This document shows positions 44,631 through 57,861 of a stretch of DNA of 64,000 bases, one piece after another (the first letter of the stretch is position 1; each line of letters starts with the position of its first letter). Where the stretch lies: the NCBI GenBank assembly GCA_025093985.1, contig JACAAK010000005.1, forward strand, positions 2,852,001 to 2,916,000, in the 5' to 3' direction. The position numbers and the translations under genes were made by a program. The DNA comes from Calvatia gigantea. Taxonomy: Eukaryota; Basidiomycota; Agaricomycetes; Agaricales; Lycoperdaceae. The notes under the pieces are model-generated. The model saw nothing but the letters and a program-made list of their open reading frames with translations, made no database searches and was not told where the DNA came from.

Positions 44631-47600
44631 CTAGGTGAGTAAACTCTTTAATACGTCCGGATCGTTACCCCATTCCTGCACTTCATCGCTCATCTCAAAA
44701 ACTATCTCACCTCCAACAGCTATTTGCTCATGGAGCAGCACAGGGATACTAACCTGTTCTCCATTGACAGTTAGTGATTTGACATACCGCTTCTGAGTCG
44801 CTCCAGCGGATTTGATTGTTAGTCGCCTTGAGCGTTGATGGGGGTCGTTTGACGTGACGGGCCAATCAATGATCATCTCGTCGAAGAACGGCCTTCGAGA
44901 TGGGACTAAGTCAATTTTTAGAATGACACAATAATCACAGGTGCTCACGCTCCGACGATGTATTCTCCGGATGCCGGATTTACGGGGTAGAATCCCATAG
45001 CACTGAATATGTACCATGCGCTCATTTGGCCGCAGTCTTCGTTCTGCGAAGTGGTGAGTATAATTCACTCTGTGAATAGACAGGCGTACTCCGGGTAACC
45101 CCAGGGGCGTGTTGTTGTAGTTAGCCAGGGCAGTATCGCGTACCCTTTCTTGAGTTCGCAATGCGGCCCCGGCGAGGGAATACAAATAGGGAATATGATG
45201 AGATGGCTGTTTAACGTCCGTTAATATACCTCTGCTGTTATTGATCCGTGTTGTTGGTGCTTGCCTCGTTGGTATGTTGGTTATGGCCACCGTTGAAATG
45301 ATCTTCCAGGCTCTTCACAAAACTGACATTCCCTCCCCGACGTTCAATGAGTTGTGGCACGTCTTGCACGATGTCGAACGTGTATATCCATTTGTCACCT
45401 TATATCGTACGTTAGCCGCGCACCATGCTTCTCTCGTGTATTAAACCATCAACACGAACCTTCTGTCCAGCCCGCGTCTGGCCCCGCCCAGCTTCCATCA
45501 GCATTCCGTGCTTCCATGAAACCTGTCTGGTCATTGAATAGAGTGAATGGAGAATGCTGAGAGCGATTCAAGAGGAATGAAGTGATGTTCTCTGGCTTTC
45601 CCAAAAATTTTGCTGCCACGTAGACTGCATAGTCGTCATCTATGGCACGTTGCACGGCCAATAAGTGTCCGTTTCTGTTTCTGGGATATGGACCTACAGG
45701 CATAATCTAACGTCCGCGAACCACTTTCCGAGTGCACGTCGCTTGCAACCCACCCTTTGGCTGGGTCGTTGTAAACGGAAGACAATCCTGCGCGAACCTC
45801 GAAGTCGACGTTCTGTTTGAGGGTCAGTTTATCATTTAGGCAATGACATCGTCTGATACATACTTGTTGACGATCCCCGTATCTACCAGTGAAGTCAGCT
45901 ATCGCCGCCGTATGAGGAATACGAAGCCTAATTACTTACACTGTGTTGAGATCGCGTGCAGGTGGGACAGTGGCGTCTTTCCAAACGGCCTCCCAAGCTA
46001 GTTCACGGTCGAACCCTGTTACTCCCTTTCTGAGTGCTTCCCCAATAAGTGAATCCGCATGCGTTCCGACCTAACCGCGGTTGTAGCTGAATATGTCTTT
46101 TCAAAGTAAGAAGTGGCGACGCCCACCATGATATTGGTTTCTGCGATGTTCTTCCACATGGGGAGCCAACCACCCTTGAAATGGTTATTGCCACGATTGA
46201 ACTGAAAGCGAGGAGGGCGGAGCGTACCTCCTGAAAATCGTTAAGCATACTTGTCATCATTCCAGGGAGTCGCTCTGGAGCGAACAGGATCGTCCAAGCC
46301 CAGGCCGCCCGATATATGTCCTGGACAGGAAAGCCTTCAGAACCGAGGCGCGCATTACCTAGACAGCAAATGCCTACCCAGATTGAATATGCAGTGTACG
46401 ACTCGCTACCCTCGTGAACCTTGTTATCGTACGCGGAATAATATCGATTTTCCTCATGCTGCTCGTTAGGATATGTGAGTGCGTGCACAACGGCCGTATA
46501 GAAAATTTCGAGGTCCTCGTGTGATGCGCCCTTAATTTGGATCCGGTCTAACTTCTCCGCCCACTGACCTCTGACGAATGCTGCCGTCGCTTCGAACGTT
46601 CCGGGGACCAAATTCTGTTTCGGGTCTGTGGAATCGGTCAACCGGAAGGTTAGAGAAGCCTCGGATGGATTTGACATACCAATGTTCTTTGGAGGGTCAG
46701 GTATTTCTAAATCGATGTTCCGTCTCGCCTGGTCCTCCGAAATGAAACTAGTCCCAATTCTCACGTTCACCACAAAGGCCTTTCGGTTGCCTTGTGCCCT
46801 TGGGAACAAAGCAAACGCGTTCAGCAAGGACCCAGTCGTCTCGGTTTGTCCCTGTAGTACAGTCCCATTCGCGATAATTCCTGTCTTTCCCTCTCCTTTC
46901 AATGGCACGTCGAACCGAGCGCAAAAGAATCCTTTGAAATGTGAGGCTGGCTCTTTGATTGAGATTGGCGTAATAATCGAGTCTTGACGCTCGTTGGACG
47001 ATCCACAGATCTCGTTACGAGACTGGGATAAGGGAGACGCTGCCCACTGGGAAAGTGATATTAGCTGGGTTGTCTAACTGGACAGTCTGACGGACAGCGT
47101 CGATTAGGATGTAGGGAGTCGCTGTTTTGGGGGCATTTGGTGCTGGGGTGAACGTGAAGCGAAGATGACCGACCCGCGAAGCTGCGATGGTAGACATATC
47201 ACTGTTTATCCTGAAGGGTGAGATTCAAGCCTCACTTACTGGAACTTTGTTCGACCTAGCACTGTGCCTCCGACACCGTCCTCCAACTTGACACTATAGT
47301 ACCCTGGACTAATAACTTCATCACCTCTCTTCTCAAATCCACCAACAAAATTCAGCCCGCGAGCCAGGAAATCAGTTTTGATCTCTCTTGGATCTCCGGT
47401 AGAGGCAATACCGGGAACCAGAGCGAGGCTCGCACTCTCGCCCATCCATATTGCAGGCTTGCCTTGTTGCTTGGAATCCCATGGATGGTAGGCGTGAGTT
47501 CTGAGACGTTGTATGGTGTCTGTGAAACGTAGTTGACTTTGGTTTGCGCAACCCAGCGTGTCATTGCGAAGGGTGGACCTGTGGAGGGGATCATGCCTCC

Positions 47601-47843
47601 ACTGAGGTCTGGTGTGAGACCTGCATTTCCGATTAACCTGTTCCAGGCTATGATTCAGAACCAACAACTTGTGGAAACGGAGAGCTCGTACAGGTTGACG
47701 CTGTCCACTGCATTACTAGACGGAACTCGGAATTGTGGAGGTGGAAGAATGCGCCCTGTGGGTGTACGATCCTGAGCAGATACGAGTAGGGTGAGCCCCA
47801 ATAATGCCACCGAAGGCAGCACCGCCGCCTTGAACACTTGCAT
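44631..47843 (-). CDS. GH92 alpha-mannosidase, secreted
   Basis: Exo-alpha-mannosidase of family GH92, trimming alpha-linked mannose from glycans. Signal peptide at the start (MQVFKAAVLPSVALLGLTLL, start 47843). The N-terminal domain shows LIGNAGLTPDLSGGMIPSTG, PFAMTRWVAQT and PAIWMGESA. The C-terminal catalytic domain shows THEDLEIFYTAVVHAL-like (SHEDLEIF), YSIW-DIYRAAWAW, GGWLPMWKNIAETNIMVG, THADSLIGEALRKGV, HHIPYLYSLAGAA and the conserved NEDCGQMSAWYIFSAMGFYP. Small introns throughout; one (about 45219-45278) uses a GC donor. Two extra bases break the frame around IHGIQATRQPAIW (about 47460 and 47474). Otherwise complete, ending DPDVLKSLLT. Confidence 0.93.
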
Positions 47844-48323
47844 TTCGGGTAAGCTGATCCACTTTGGCGTTCATGGCACCACCAGTGGGGAGTTTAATAC
47901 CTTCTAGCACTACATCAAGCGTTCAGGCTTGCGCTTCTCTTCTACGGGAAGCCTATAAATATACCAAGTCCTCAAGTGCTGCACACCTCTTGAGGGTCAC
48001 CTGGAACTACCATTTATCCCACATTATAGCTCCCGTGAGAGCTCATTCGGGTGACGGGGCCCGGTGAACGTATCCTATTTTTTTAGATTTATCCCACTGT
48101 TAGGTCGATTACCTGGTATTACCAAGCACTCACTTTGGTTTCAAGCTACGGCACTTCCTGTCACGTCTTCATGAACACTATAATTGGTGCGGGGAAGACG
48201 TGGGGATACCAGTGGCACATGTGTGCTGTTCGGTTACAGTCGAGGCGAGCGAGACGTTAGGCAACTAAGTGACTGGTGATTAATTGATCGTTCGCAAGTT
48301 ACAACTGTCATTATTCCAAACAA
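47844..48323. other. spacer between the GH92 start and the GH5 end
   Basis: Contains the GH92 promoter on the minus strand and the GH5 3' flank. No gene or clear TATA box was identified. Confidence 0.4.
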
Positions 48324-50179
48324 TCAACCAAATCCATATTGAGAAATCAGAAACCCTCGAGCTCCGTCAAGGGCTTGCAGGAAACCATGTTCAAATTCCC
48401 AATAGTTTCCCCCGTGGTCATTGGTCTGACGCTTAGCCCAAGCACGAGTATATCCCAACTCAGTGATAGAGTTGCTTCCATTGAGATCGAACATAAAAAA
48501 ACGAAAGGCGCTATCCCAGCCTTTGTCGTAGCCCTTCGTCAAAACGCCAGTGTTCATAGTGACCGGGATATTGAGACCACCATTTCTTATGGTTTTCTTA
48601 TACTTAATTCAGCCACTAGATCGTATTAAAGCAGAATATGGAATTCACCTGAAGCAACTGCTTTCATATCTGCCTTGGCTTTCGTTACCGCCACTGGGTC
48701 AATATCCACTTGGCCCGCCCTCATCAACTTCAAACCGACATGGTCTGGAAATGTTCCCGCACCAACAGCGTCACGCAAACTCCAGCCAAAGTCTCCTGGA
48801 TGTTGTTTCTTGAACGTCCAGAAGAACCACCCGGCGCACGTCTTGTCGTATAAGCCGAATCTGGGTCTCAATGTATTTCTTCGTCTCTTCCCAACCTCCT
48901 ATCGAACTTGACGTCAGCGATCCTGGGTTCAAAGCACCTGACCATTCCCCGATAATTAGACCCGAACCACCAGGAACGCGACCTAGTTTCTCAGAGATGG
49001 AAGAGAAGTGTTGAGTTGTACCGGAATTTGTGTCTGGGTTAAGAGCTGCGATGTGAGCGGAGGCGGGAGTATGAGTATCCGAAGAAGTGAAGCATCGATA
49101 GAGGTGGTGATCGAGAGCGAGGAGACCTGTTGATCCTGAGTGTTTAGAGACCAGCCAGTTGGTGTAGGAATCTAGGCGCCAACATTCGCCGAGATACAGT
49201 GGAATCATGGAGTCAATGGAGCGGAGCTGCTGGATCGTGGTGGAATACCATGACTGCAGGGCTGAGTCGGAAGGGGGGTGTGGTTCGTTGAGGAGTTCGA
49301 TACCGATGAGATTGGGAAGGGGCGGATTGTGTGTATGGAGGAAGTGGTTGAGGTGAGTGAGGAGAGTGGTGAGGACGTGGGTGGTATGCTGGAGATTGTT
49401 CTTTGATGAGAAGAGCTTTGGAGGATTGGAGGTACCGGAATGAGCGTCGGGATTTTGCTTGCCTGGCGCTGCATGCAGGTCTAGCTGGTGTGTGAGCAAT
49501 CATTGGAAGTGGGTGTATGAAGACAATCGCAATCGTACCAATAAGCACCCCAATGCGATACTTATAGGCGAGTTCGAAGGCTTCCTGAATTTTTACCCAT
49601 GCACCAGCAAAAATATCCGCTAAGCCTTGGAAGTCTGTCCCATCGAGGAGCGAGGGATCCATTCCAGCTAAATGATAGTACCCAATCTATGAAAAAGCGA
49701 TTAACATCGTGCTCGTGTGGGGAAGGCGCTGAACGTTCACTGGAATTCTGACACTAGTTGAATCCACGTTCTTTCATCCAGGCCCAATCGGCCTCAGGTA
49801 ACCCAGACATTCCAGTGCTCCTGCAGGATAGCCTTAGCGTCCTGTCCCCGAGCAACATCCAGGTCGCTCTGAGCAGGTGGAGCGGCACATCGAAAAGGTG
49901 CATCCGTGATCCAGCGTTCGAGAACAAACCATGAGCCTATCCAGGGATTTAGACTTTGTCGTAAAGTGTGTGGATACAGAACCTTCAGGAACATGCATTC
50001 GTCTTTTTATGTTGAAGCTGGACACTGAGCTGTGACTAACCAAGGTTTACTCCACGGTGTTTTCTGAACCGGAAGATATCCTGTTCTTCGTAGAAAGACG
50101 AAGGAAGGGGTGAACCTATGGGTGTAGACTGTATCGGGTGTGGCTTAGAGTGTTTAATGTGGCTGAGGAACTGGCGCAT
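48324..50179 (-). CDS. GH5 exo-beta-1,3-glucanase-like protein
   Basis: Retaining glycosidase of the GH5_9 type, acting on beta-1,3-glucan. Starting at 50179 (MRQFLSHIKHSKPH) there is no signal peptide, so it may be intracellular or leave by another route. It shows SFYEEQDIFRFRKHRGVNLG, SWFVLERWITDAPFRC, EADWAWMKERGFN, IGYYHLAGMDPSLLDG, IDLHAAPGKQNPDAHSG, IGIELLNEPH (acid/base glutamate), PLYLGECWRLDSY, LDHHLYRCF, GLIIGEWSGAL (nucleophile glutamate), YDKTCAGWFFWTFKKQHPGD, and a C-terminal tail with TELGYTRAWAKRQ. Three +1 breaks are at about 49796, 49756 and 48851, each between perfectly conserved blocks. Confidence 0.92.
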
Positions 50180-52242
50180 CGTTGGGTCAGCGGAACAAGT
50201 TGCACTGCTGGTCTGTTCGGGGGGGAGTCCAAAAATAGGTGCGTGAATGCTCCAAGCCACGTGACTTATTCTGCTGAACTCTGCATTTATATAGCGCAAC
50301 AAGCAAACATACTGCTAAGACACGGTGGACGTAGACTAGGCTAGCTAAGTAACTACCCCCCCTCGGCTGGGTAGAGTCTATACAATAAATGTAGTCCTGA
50401 GTAATGGTGTGGAGATGTCTAGTAGAGGTGTTTGATGTGAGTTCCAATGGTGTCGTGAGTTACAGCGAAATATCATAATGAAAGTGCGTGAGAAATAAGA
50501 TGAAATGGAATGATGTATGGACGTGTACGGAAGCCCATACGGACCAGGTCAAACTTTCATGACGAAATCACTGATCTGGTCCTACTCCCGTAATTTTCAG
50601 TTTCACCCCTTGTCACACAAACTCACACGTCCATTCCATTGTTATTTTCACAGTATTCCTCGAGGAGACGGCGCACACCGGCAAGTGGTTCATCCAGCCA
50701 CAGGCCTGCCCAGGTCTTCCCAACGCTCTCCGAGGCTGATGCTTACATACCGGAACACCCACCCTCCTTCAAAAAAAGCTTTCCAGCTAACTTTCTCTAT
50801 GCTCAGTTTCGTCTTGCAAAATCCGACTAGAAAGCCCGCAGGATATGCCAGATTAAGCCGAAATCCCTATCTTACTGTCCCCCTTACCTTCCTTGCCATT
50901 ATTCTCAAGTACACACCGTCGCTAGCCCTACTTGAGAAGGAGCATTCCATGGAATGATCTGCTGCCTTCTTTACAACCATTCCGCGAAAAGTTATGGAGG
51001 AGCTCCAAGATCTCTTCACAATCATCGACATCACTCCGGAACACCGGTGGTCGAAGCTTACCACAGGATGTTGACGTTGAGTCTTGAGCTATTGGGCTGT
51101 GAGCTTCAGATAATTATTATTGGTTGGCACTGCGACCGCTGGGCCTGGTTGCCGTCTCGTGCTGAATAAGCTGGAAATACACCGCAAGCTAAAAATCAGG
51201 CAGGGAAACAAAAGCAAAAGAAGCTCCCCAGTCACTGCTAGGGAGTAACAGGGTTCCAGGCCCCCGGCCACAAGCCATATACAGCTCGCTACATGCAAAG
51301 TTTGACCTGGTCCATGTGGGCTTCCGTAGACGTGACTTATTCGGAAAAGCAGAATGCTACAGACTCGTCTCGCTGGCGGGAGACTATCCTCAAAGAGAGA
51401 CCATGGTGTTTCATACTATTTTCACGGTGTTTCGCTCCTCTAACAAGAAGGAGGAGATGGTAGCACCAGAGGGTAGGTTTGGACCATGTTCGAAACTTCT
51501 TTTGACAGTAGTTGAGCTACTAATTCCTTTATTAAGAAAATTTTATTGCGGCCCTGTTTGCACCGCTTAAAACAGCGATATGAGTGTGAAATTCCTGGGA
51601 AACATCAAAATACATCGGTGCCAATGCTTGCTCGCCGTAAGTTATTTGGCGATAGGGCCAGACCGAGGTACGTTGATAGGAACGCGCTTTTTGGATTTCC
51701 CATGCCTCGGTGCGGATCAGCGAAGCACAATCCCGGAGCCGAACACCAACCAAGCCGAGAAGAAGGAAAATTACAGTAAATGTTCCAGACCCAAGGAGGC
51801 GAGCAAAGCTGGAGAACTATACGAAATTCGTTCAACCCGCTCGTTACCGACCCCCGGTATGTTCAGTCCCACCGAAGAATTTCAGCGTGAACGCTACTAG
51901 AGTGAACGCTACTTGGGTATTTCTGATTGCGTTAGACAACTACGTTATTATTTTACCACTCTCAGGCCGCATCTGGTTTGGTGATGGGGTGCTCCCCGGA
52001 AAACAGGAAGCATATCGCACTTCTCAACGGTGTCCGCTGCATCGGAGTTGAATATCGAGATCTAGTAAGAATCCATGAAACGCACTAAAGGGGAAACTAA
52101 AAGAACTCTGAGGTTACACAACATGCTATTCGTACGAGGTTGAAGAAATTCCGCCATCGTGCTGAGCACATAGGGATTTTCCTCTCTTCGCTTCCGTGTC
52201 TCTACCTCGCCCACTCAACCTGGGTGAGGCAGGAAATTCTCA
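50180..52242. other. 2.1-kb region without a supported gene
   Basis: Frames of 60-146 codons occur on both strands (longest 50517-50957), but none shows a domain, signal peptide or consistent splicing. A run of seven or more G at about 50217 and C at about 50355 was noted. A small lineage-specific gene cannot be excluded. Confidence 0.4.
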
Positions 52243-52250
52243 ATATAAAA
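52243..52250 (+). promoter_or_regulatory. TATA box of the hydrophobin gene
   Basis: ATATAAAA lies 82-89 bp upstream of the ATG at 52332, followed by a CT-rich leader and CACA just before the start codon. Strong TATA boxes are usual for highly expressed hydrophobin genes. Confidence 0.65.
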
Positions 52251-52331
52251 GGGAGGAAACTTTGTCTCAATTTCTCCAGTCAACTAACACATCTTCGGTT
52301 GTTCTTTCGACTTAACCACTCTCAACTCACA

Positions 52332-52846
52332 ATGTTCTCTAAACTCGCTGTGTTCTTTGTCTCTGCCGCTGCTATCGCCTCTGCGATGCCCACCGATGTT
52401 GCCGGTACCTCGACTACCAACGCGTGCAACATTGGTACCTTGCAGTGCTGTATGTCTCGTCCTTCGCATCGGCGTGTATGAGTTAACGCCTTCTCATTAT
52501 AGGTCAATCCATCCAGGTCCCCCAGAGTGCGGCTGCGCAGCAACAACTTGGGCTCTTGAATTTGGCCACTGGTGCATTCGACGCGTTCCTTGGTCTTCAG
52601 TGCAACCCCATCAGCGGCCTCGGCGGCTTTGGCACTGGCTCTAACTGGTGATCCATTATTTCTCTTGGTTGAGTGCTCACTGAGTGCTGACTCTTTGAGT
52701 AGCAATGCCAACCCTGTCTGCTGCGAGGATAATACATTCAGTTCGTATTCAATTTGTTTTTGGACCGTGCCTTGGTCTGCTGACTTATCGTTCTCTTAGA
52801 CGGCGTTATCGCTGTTGGCTGCACCCCCGTCAATGTCAATATTTAA
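52332..52846 (+). CDS. class I hydrophobin
   Basis: Small secreted amphipathic protein that self-assembles at hyphal and fruiting-body surfaces and makes them water-repellent. Four exons (52332-52449, 52503-52647, 52703-52740, 52800-52846) give 115 residues. Signal peptide MFSKLAVFFVSAAAIASA. The eight cysteines follow the class I pattern: C-X6-CC-X32-C-X14-C-X5-CC-X12-C-X7, with ACNIGTLQCC at the front, LQCNPISGLGGFG in the middle and NANPVCCEDNTF near the end (VGCTPVNVNI). Intron positions, two of them close to cysteine codons, are usual for Agaricomycete hydrophobins. The frame is fully intact. Only one hydrophobin is in the window. Confidence 0.96.
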
Positions 52847-53598
52847 ACTCGCTCGAAAGCTTGTAATGGGGGGATGTTTGTTTAGTTTGTGATCCCGGTC
52901 TCTAGTCGTGTTATTCTCCGTTTGGTCTGCGTGTGTGTGTGAAATGTTTGTATGCGTCTAATTAATGTGATACTTGTGGGTCCTTAACGACTTTGTGAGG
53001 GTTGCTTGGGGCTCGTTCAAATACTCGTCGGGGGTGTCACTTCAAATCTATTCCCATCTAGCCCCTTCCGCTGGCCGTCCTACCTCTTTCTTACCGTTCC
53101 ATTTTCTCGTTCGCTTTCGTTGGTTGTTTACCTCTCAGTTTTTCCGAGGTCCCGCGCGATCGGCGGCCAGGGGACAGCAACAACCATACCGCGCCGCGCT
53201 TACTCGTTAAACCGTATCTTTCCTCTATGAGTTCATGAGTCTCGTCCATCTATGAGTACCTGTTGGTTATTGGCCTTGCTGATTACATGGTCCGAGGCCG
53301 CTAGATGAGAACCAAAGTTGTGGTCTCATGATTAGAGTAGCTATCTCATAGTTCATGAAGCTGGCGGGTGGACCGAGGGCACGAGAGCTGTCCTTTGCCT
53401 CATTTTCCAGAGTTCGGTACGAGGATATAGGATTCAAATATTCAAATATTCACATCTTCTATCTCGGTTTGCTCGCTTGTCGGACTGATTCGTTAAGGTA
53501 CACAATGCAATCATTGGTCTTCGGTGTTCAAACGCGGACACGTGATTTAGTGCACCTAAATTGGTTCCGCTTTTGGACTCGCCCTTTGCACCTTGACC
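52847..53598. other. 3' flank of the hydrophobin gene and upstream of the coiled-coil gene
   Basis: No supported gene. Overlapping frames at 52974-53230 are unconvincing. Confidence 0.45.
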
Positions 53599-56500
53599 AT
53601 GAACGACGACGACGATGAGCTATCCACTGCCAAACCTCGAGCAGCGCTAAATGTGTATATGCCAACATTTACAAATCCTTTCGCGAAGATCGTACAAGAA
53701 TCACAAAAGGCACCTAGTAAACCCGACCATGCTCAAATAACCCAAGTCAGGCCAGGCGTTGACGGAGTCTTTGGAAGGAGAGCGGCGGCCCTTTGACCCA
53801 CCACCGCAGACACCCCAAAGGCATCCGCTGTTGACCCAAACTCTACGTCGCGATGATAATAAGGTCTCTGTTTTGTCTCCTTATGTCAATTTTTTGAGCT
53901 GGTAAAGCCCCGAAGACGGCGCCGACGCCCGTGCCCCAGCTTCGGTCCCATGTTTTCCAACAACCAAGTTCGCTTTTGTGTCCAGGTTTGGTTACCGTTG
54001 AACTGAATTTTTAGTTGCGTGTACAGCTACACAGCAGCAGCCGTCTTCGAGTCCAATTCCGGAACAGTGGAATCACGACGAGTCGCTCCCGCATCAAATA
54101 TCGAACCAGACTGAAGGCTTAGAGAATGTAGGATCCGATGACAACATGATCGAGGAATTGAAAAACGCATACAAGAGTCTCTCGGAGCAGGTTTGGACCA
54201 TCCAAGTTGAAATTCGGCGCATATATTCACAAAATGACTTTTCTTAAGACTAAACGAACAGAGAGCTTGCAGTATCAAGTCATTTCACTCAAGAACGCAA
54301 GGAATACGATCGCACGCGAACACGCGCAAAAGGTCCAGGAACTGGAAACAGTGAAGGCGAAGCTGGACGAAGCCGCAGCGGAGAGTAACGCGTTGCGGAG
54401 CCAGGTTGAGCACACCGAGACCGCCTGGAATGCCACGAAAGAGCAGCTCCTTAAGACTGGGGAACATGCAAATGTGAAGACGGCGGAGAGCTCGGAATTG
54501 GCGGAGAAATTGGGGCAGGTGATGCGAGAGATGGAAGAAGTCAAGGCTGAGTATGCGAAGGAGGTCGCGAAGGGGAAAGATACGGCTGTACGCGCTGCGG
54601 AGGCGAATAAGAAGATCAAGGAACTTGTCGCTGCGTCTGTTTTACTTCCCTTCATCCCACATTGACTTTCTGGCGTTGAGACTTCGTTTAGGTATGGCAA
54701 TATGGAAAAATCCCTACAAGAGTTGGGTGAAACTCGGAGTATGTATCATCGCCTGGTGGATAAGACTTCGGAGGACGTGAGAGAGATAAAAACCGTTTCT
54801 TCTGAAGCCGGTGCAAGTATGTCGTCCCGTTACCACTGTTCTGCCGTGGATCTCATCAATTCCGACTTAGAAATTACGGCCTTTACCGCCCCTGGTGGTA
54901 CCCACGAACTTTTATCGAACGCAAAAGCGTCAATAATGGAACTTCGAGATGACTTGGCTGACTGTATGCACGCTTTCTATCCATACGACGTCACTGATGC
55001 ACGAAACTTAGCGCATCGCGTGAACGATATTCTACGCGATAAACTTTACTCCACTTCAGCCCAGCTAGCCGGCTCGATGACCAAGGTCCAAGAACTCGAG
55101 CAGGAGAAGTGCGACGTATGGGGTCGTACGATAGAAAGCGTGGCCCAGAATGCACAATTACAAAACTCCCTAGTTTCTTCAGGTATGTGGGCGACGTCAT
55201 ATCTTGAGTGATATCTTCCATGGATACCTTCTGTAGACAATAAAATTATGGAGCTGACGACGAAACTCCGCACGTACGAAGAGGAGGCTATAGTTTTGCT
55301 CGCCAAAGAGGCTCGACTCCAGGCCAGGTCGCGTGCATTTCCATCTCAGTGGCTGTCTTGGCTGAATGTGCTATCAGGACTGACCAAGTCACGAAGCATA
55401 CCGCAGAACTGGAGCTAGAGCTTGCGCATCTGAGGCCTTTACAGCAAGAGTATAACTCACTTCAATCTGGAACTTGCTGTCAGTCGCTAAAGGCCGGCCT
55501 AACACAGGAGATTGCAATTACAAACTGAAGTCGCCGATCTGACACGGCGATTGACGGAGGAAACAGCTTCGCGAACCAAGTTGATTGGACAGGGCTATCT
55601 AATCGTAATATGCTGACGTTCTTCAGGTTACAAGCTCGGATGGAAGAGTCCAAGGACGCGCTGATATCCGCTGAGAAAGAGTTGCTTGTTATCCGGACCC
55701 AAATGCAAGACACCTTAGATTCCAGGCGTGAGGTGGCTGCTGAGTATGTGATACACTGTTTGCCAAAGTCGCGGGACCTAACTTCCAACGTAGGCTCTCG
55801 AGCCTAAAAATTATTCACAAAGAGTCAGCCTACCCCCCACGTTTTATTATAATCTTATTCGTGCTCACTGGCGTTTTCCCAGATCCGAAGTTCAGTTATC
55901 CAGCCTCCAGGAGGTTATTCACAAGCGGGATCAAGACATTGCAGCTCTGCAGACCAAACTCAATTCCGGCGAGGATCTTCGCGACCAACTTCGCACAATG
56001 TATTTCATCCCGTCGTGCTTCATGTTTTTTGTTGCTAACGTTTGGATAGGGTGTCCCAGGAGCAGGCAATATCAGCGCGTTTACAACAAGAATTAAAAGA
56101 AACAGGGATTCGGGAAGCTATAGCCATGGGGAAAGTCGATATCTTTGAGGCCAAGATTACTCATCTGATGCGTGAGCTCGGAGTCCGGGATGACATGTGA
56201 GTCGTGAAATTGTACATCAAGTCCGAAAACGTTCCTGACACTTAAGCAGGTTGCGACAGCTTAACGCTAAAGTGGCGGTATGTGTTTTTATCTATGGTCT
56301 TCCGTTTAGTTTTATCGCATACCTTTCGTACAGACCGTTCAAGAGCGATACGAGGCCCAGGCTAGCACTTTACGGCTTACGAAGGAGGAATTGGGAAACG
56401 TCCAGGAACGGCTTCTCACCTCACATGTTCTACCCGCTCCCACTTCTCTCTCCTTACTCCGCTCCTGACTAGTAACGTCTAGACCAACAATGAAGTGGCC

Positions 56501-57861
56501 CTGGGAGCGCTTCGCTCAGAGATCGCAGTCCTTCAGGAGCAAAGGTCGTCGTTGTCGTCAATCATAGACAAAATGCGTGAAGAGAGGAAAGATCAAGACA
56601 TGTTGCGCATACAGGCAAGCGATCTCCGGGCGGCGCGTCAGGAGGTGCAGCAACTCCGTGAAGAGCGAGACAAATACGCTGTGAACGCTGAGCAAGAAGC
56701 GTCGAGGGCAAAAGACAGAGAAGTTGAGTTGTTGGCGAAGATCCAAGAGCTCGAGACTGCGATTGTGAAGATGAATGACAAGAGACATAACGAAGAGGAG
56801 AAATCTCGCGTTCTCGAGAGGGGCAGGATCCACGAGCTTGATGCACAGGTAGTGGCGTTGATGAGAGAGAAGGAGGAGTTGTCACAAAGGCAGGAGACCC
56901 TCCTGGAGCGATATAGTTCTGGGAAACTGGTGTGTTGCCCTCTCGTCCGCTCTGATGCCGTCCGTGACCTGTTTTGTCCCTATCAGTCCGATATCGAGAA
57001 GGATTTTCGCTGAGTTGCTGGTCCACGACGCTCGAGATTTACATGAACAGGCGGCGATTGCGAAAGATCACGAGATCAAACGGGTGAAGATCCTTTTCCT
57101 CTCGTCGTTGTTTGCTAACGTCGACTTTAACGATTATCAGCGAGATGCTCTGATAGTGTCACTTCAAGGACGGGTCGCTGAGTTGGAATCTACGCTAGCT
57201 TATGCATTCCAACCAGCCGATGTTGTTTCAGGTATATCGACAATTCTTAATTTGGACTGTTTCACCACCAGTAGGCTTCCCAGAACCTATGGTAAGGTCA
57301 CCGCCATCAATGAGGTTACTTGTTTTTCTGACATGAAGGCATAGCATGGAGGTTCAAAACGCGCAGGATGCGACCCATATTTCACCGCTCGCCCCCACCA
57401 ACACCGGGATCCTGACGCGTGAACAACTAGGACCGAGTGGTCCCTCTCACGGAGCGGATGGGGTCCTTCCACTTTCTTCGCAGATGCCTTCCGAGTTGTC
57501 GACCCCTCCCCAATCCCCCCGACCTATGAAGACCAAAGAGTCTGGGGTCTCGTTCGTTCGTTTATCCAAGGAGGATTCTGAAATAGACGACAATACCGGC
57601 GATCAATTATCCCTTAAGCGCTCACTTGAGGCTACGCCTGTGGCAGAGACCGTGGCGTCCAAGAAGCGCTCGGTACAGGCTCCCCGAATTGGAATGACGT
57701 TAACTAACGCTTTCCAGCGGATCACTGCCATGAAACCAGCTAATCACGAAGCGAACAAGGTATACCCCAATTCCAGCTGGGTCGAATCTTTGTTCACGGT
57801 GGATTAGATACCGGAACGTACTACTAGAGGAAAGCAGAAGAAGAAGAAAGTGACCATGTGA
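53599..57861 (+). CDS. long coiled-coil protein of unknown function
   Basis: Start at 53599 (MNDDDDELSTAKPRA) after ACC, a good context; an in-frame ATG lies two codons earlier. Many small introns divide it. The N-terminal part is short and disordered. From about 54140 to 57220 nearly all exons are heptad-rich coiled coil (LEYQV-like ESLQYQVISLKNARN, QELETVKAKLDEAAAESNAL, VQELEQEKCDVW, MEESKDALISAEKELLVI, LGALRSEIAVLQEQRSSLSS, RQEVQQLREERDKYAVNAEQ, RVAELESTLAYAF). The last exons are disordered, with Ser/Pro-rich sequence and a basic end KQKKKKVTM. The size is about 1000 residues. It resembles structural or tethering proteins in build only; no family is recognised. Exact exon borders in 55300-57300 are uncertain. 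Confidence 0.65.

Noticed and set aside
50517..50957. 146-codon frame as a gene
   Set aside because: No motif, no homology to neighbours and competing frames in other phases; composition looks non-coding.
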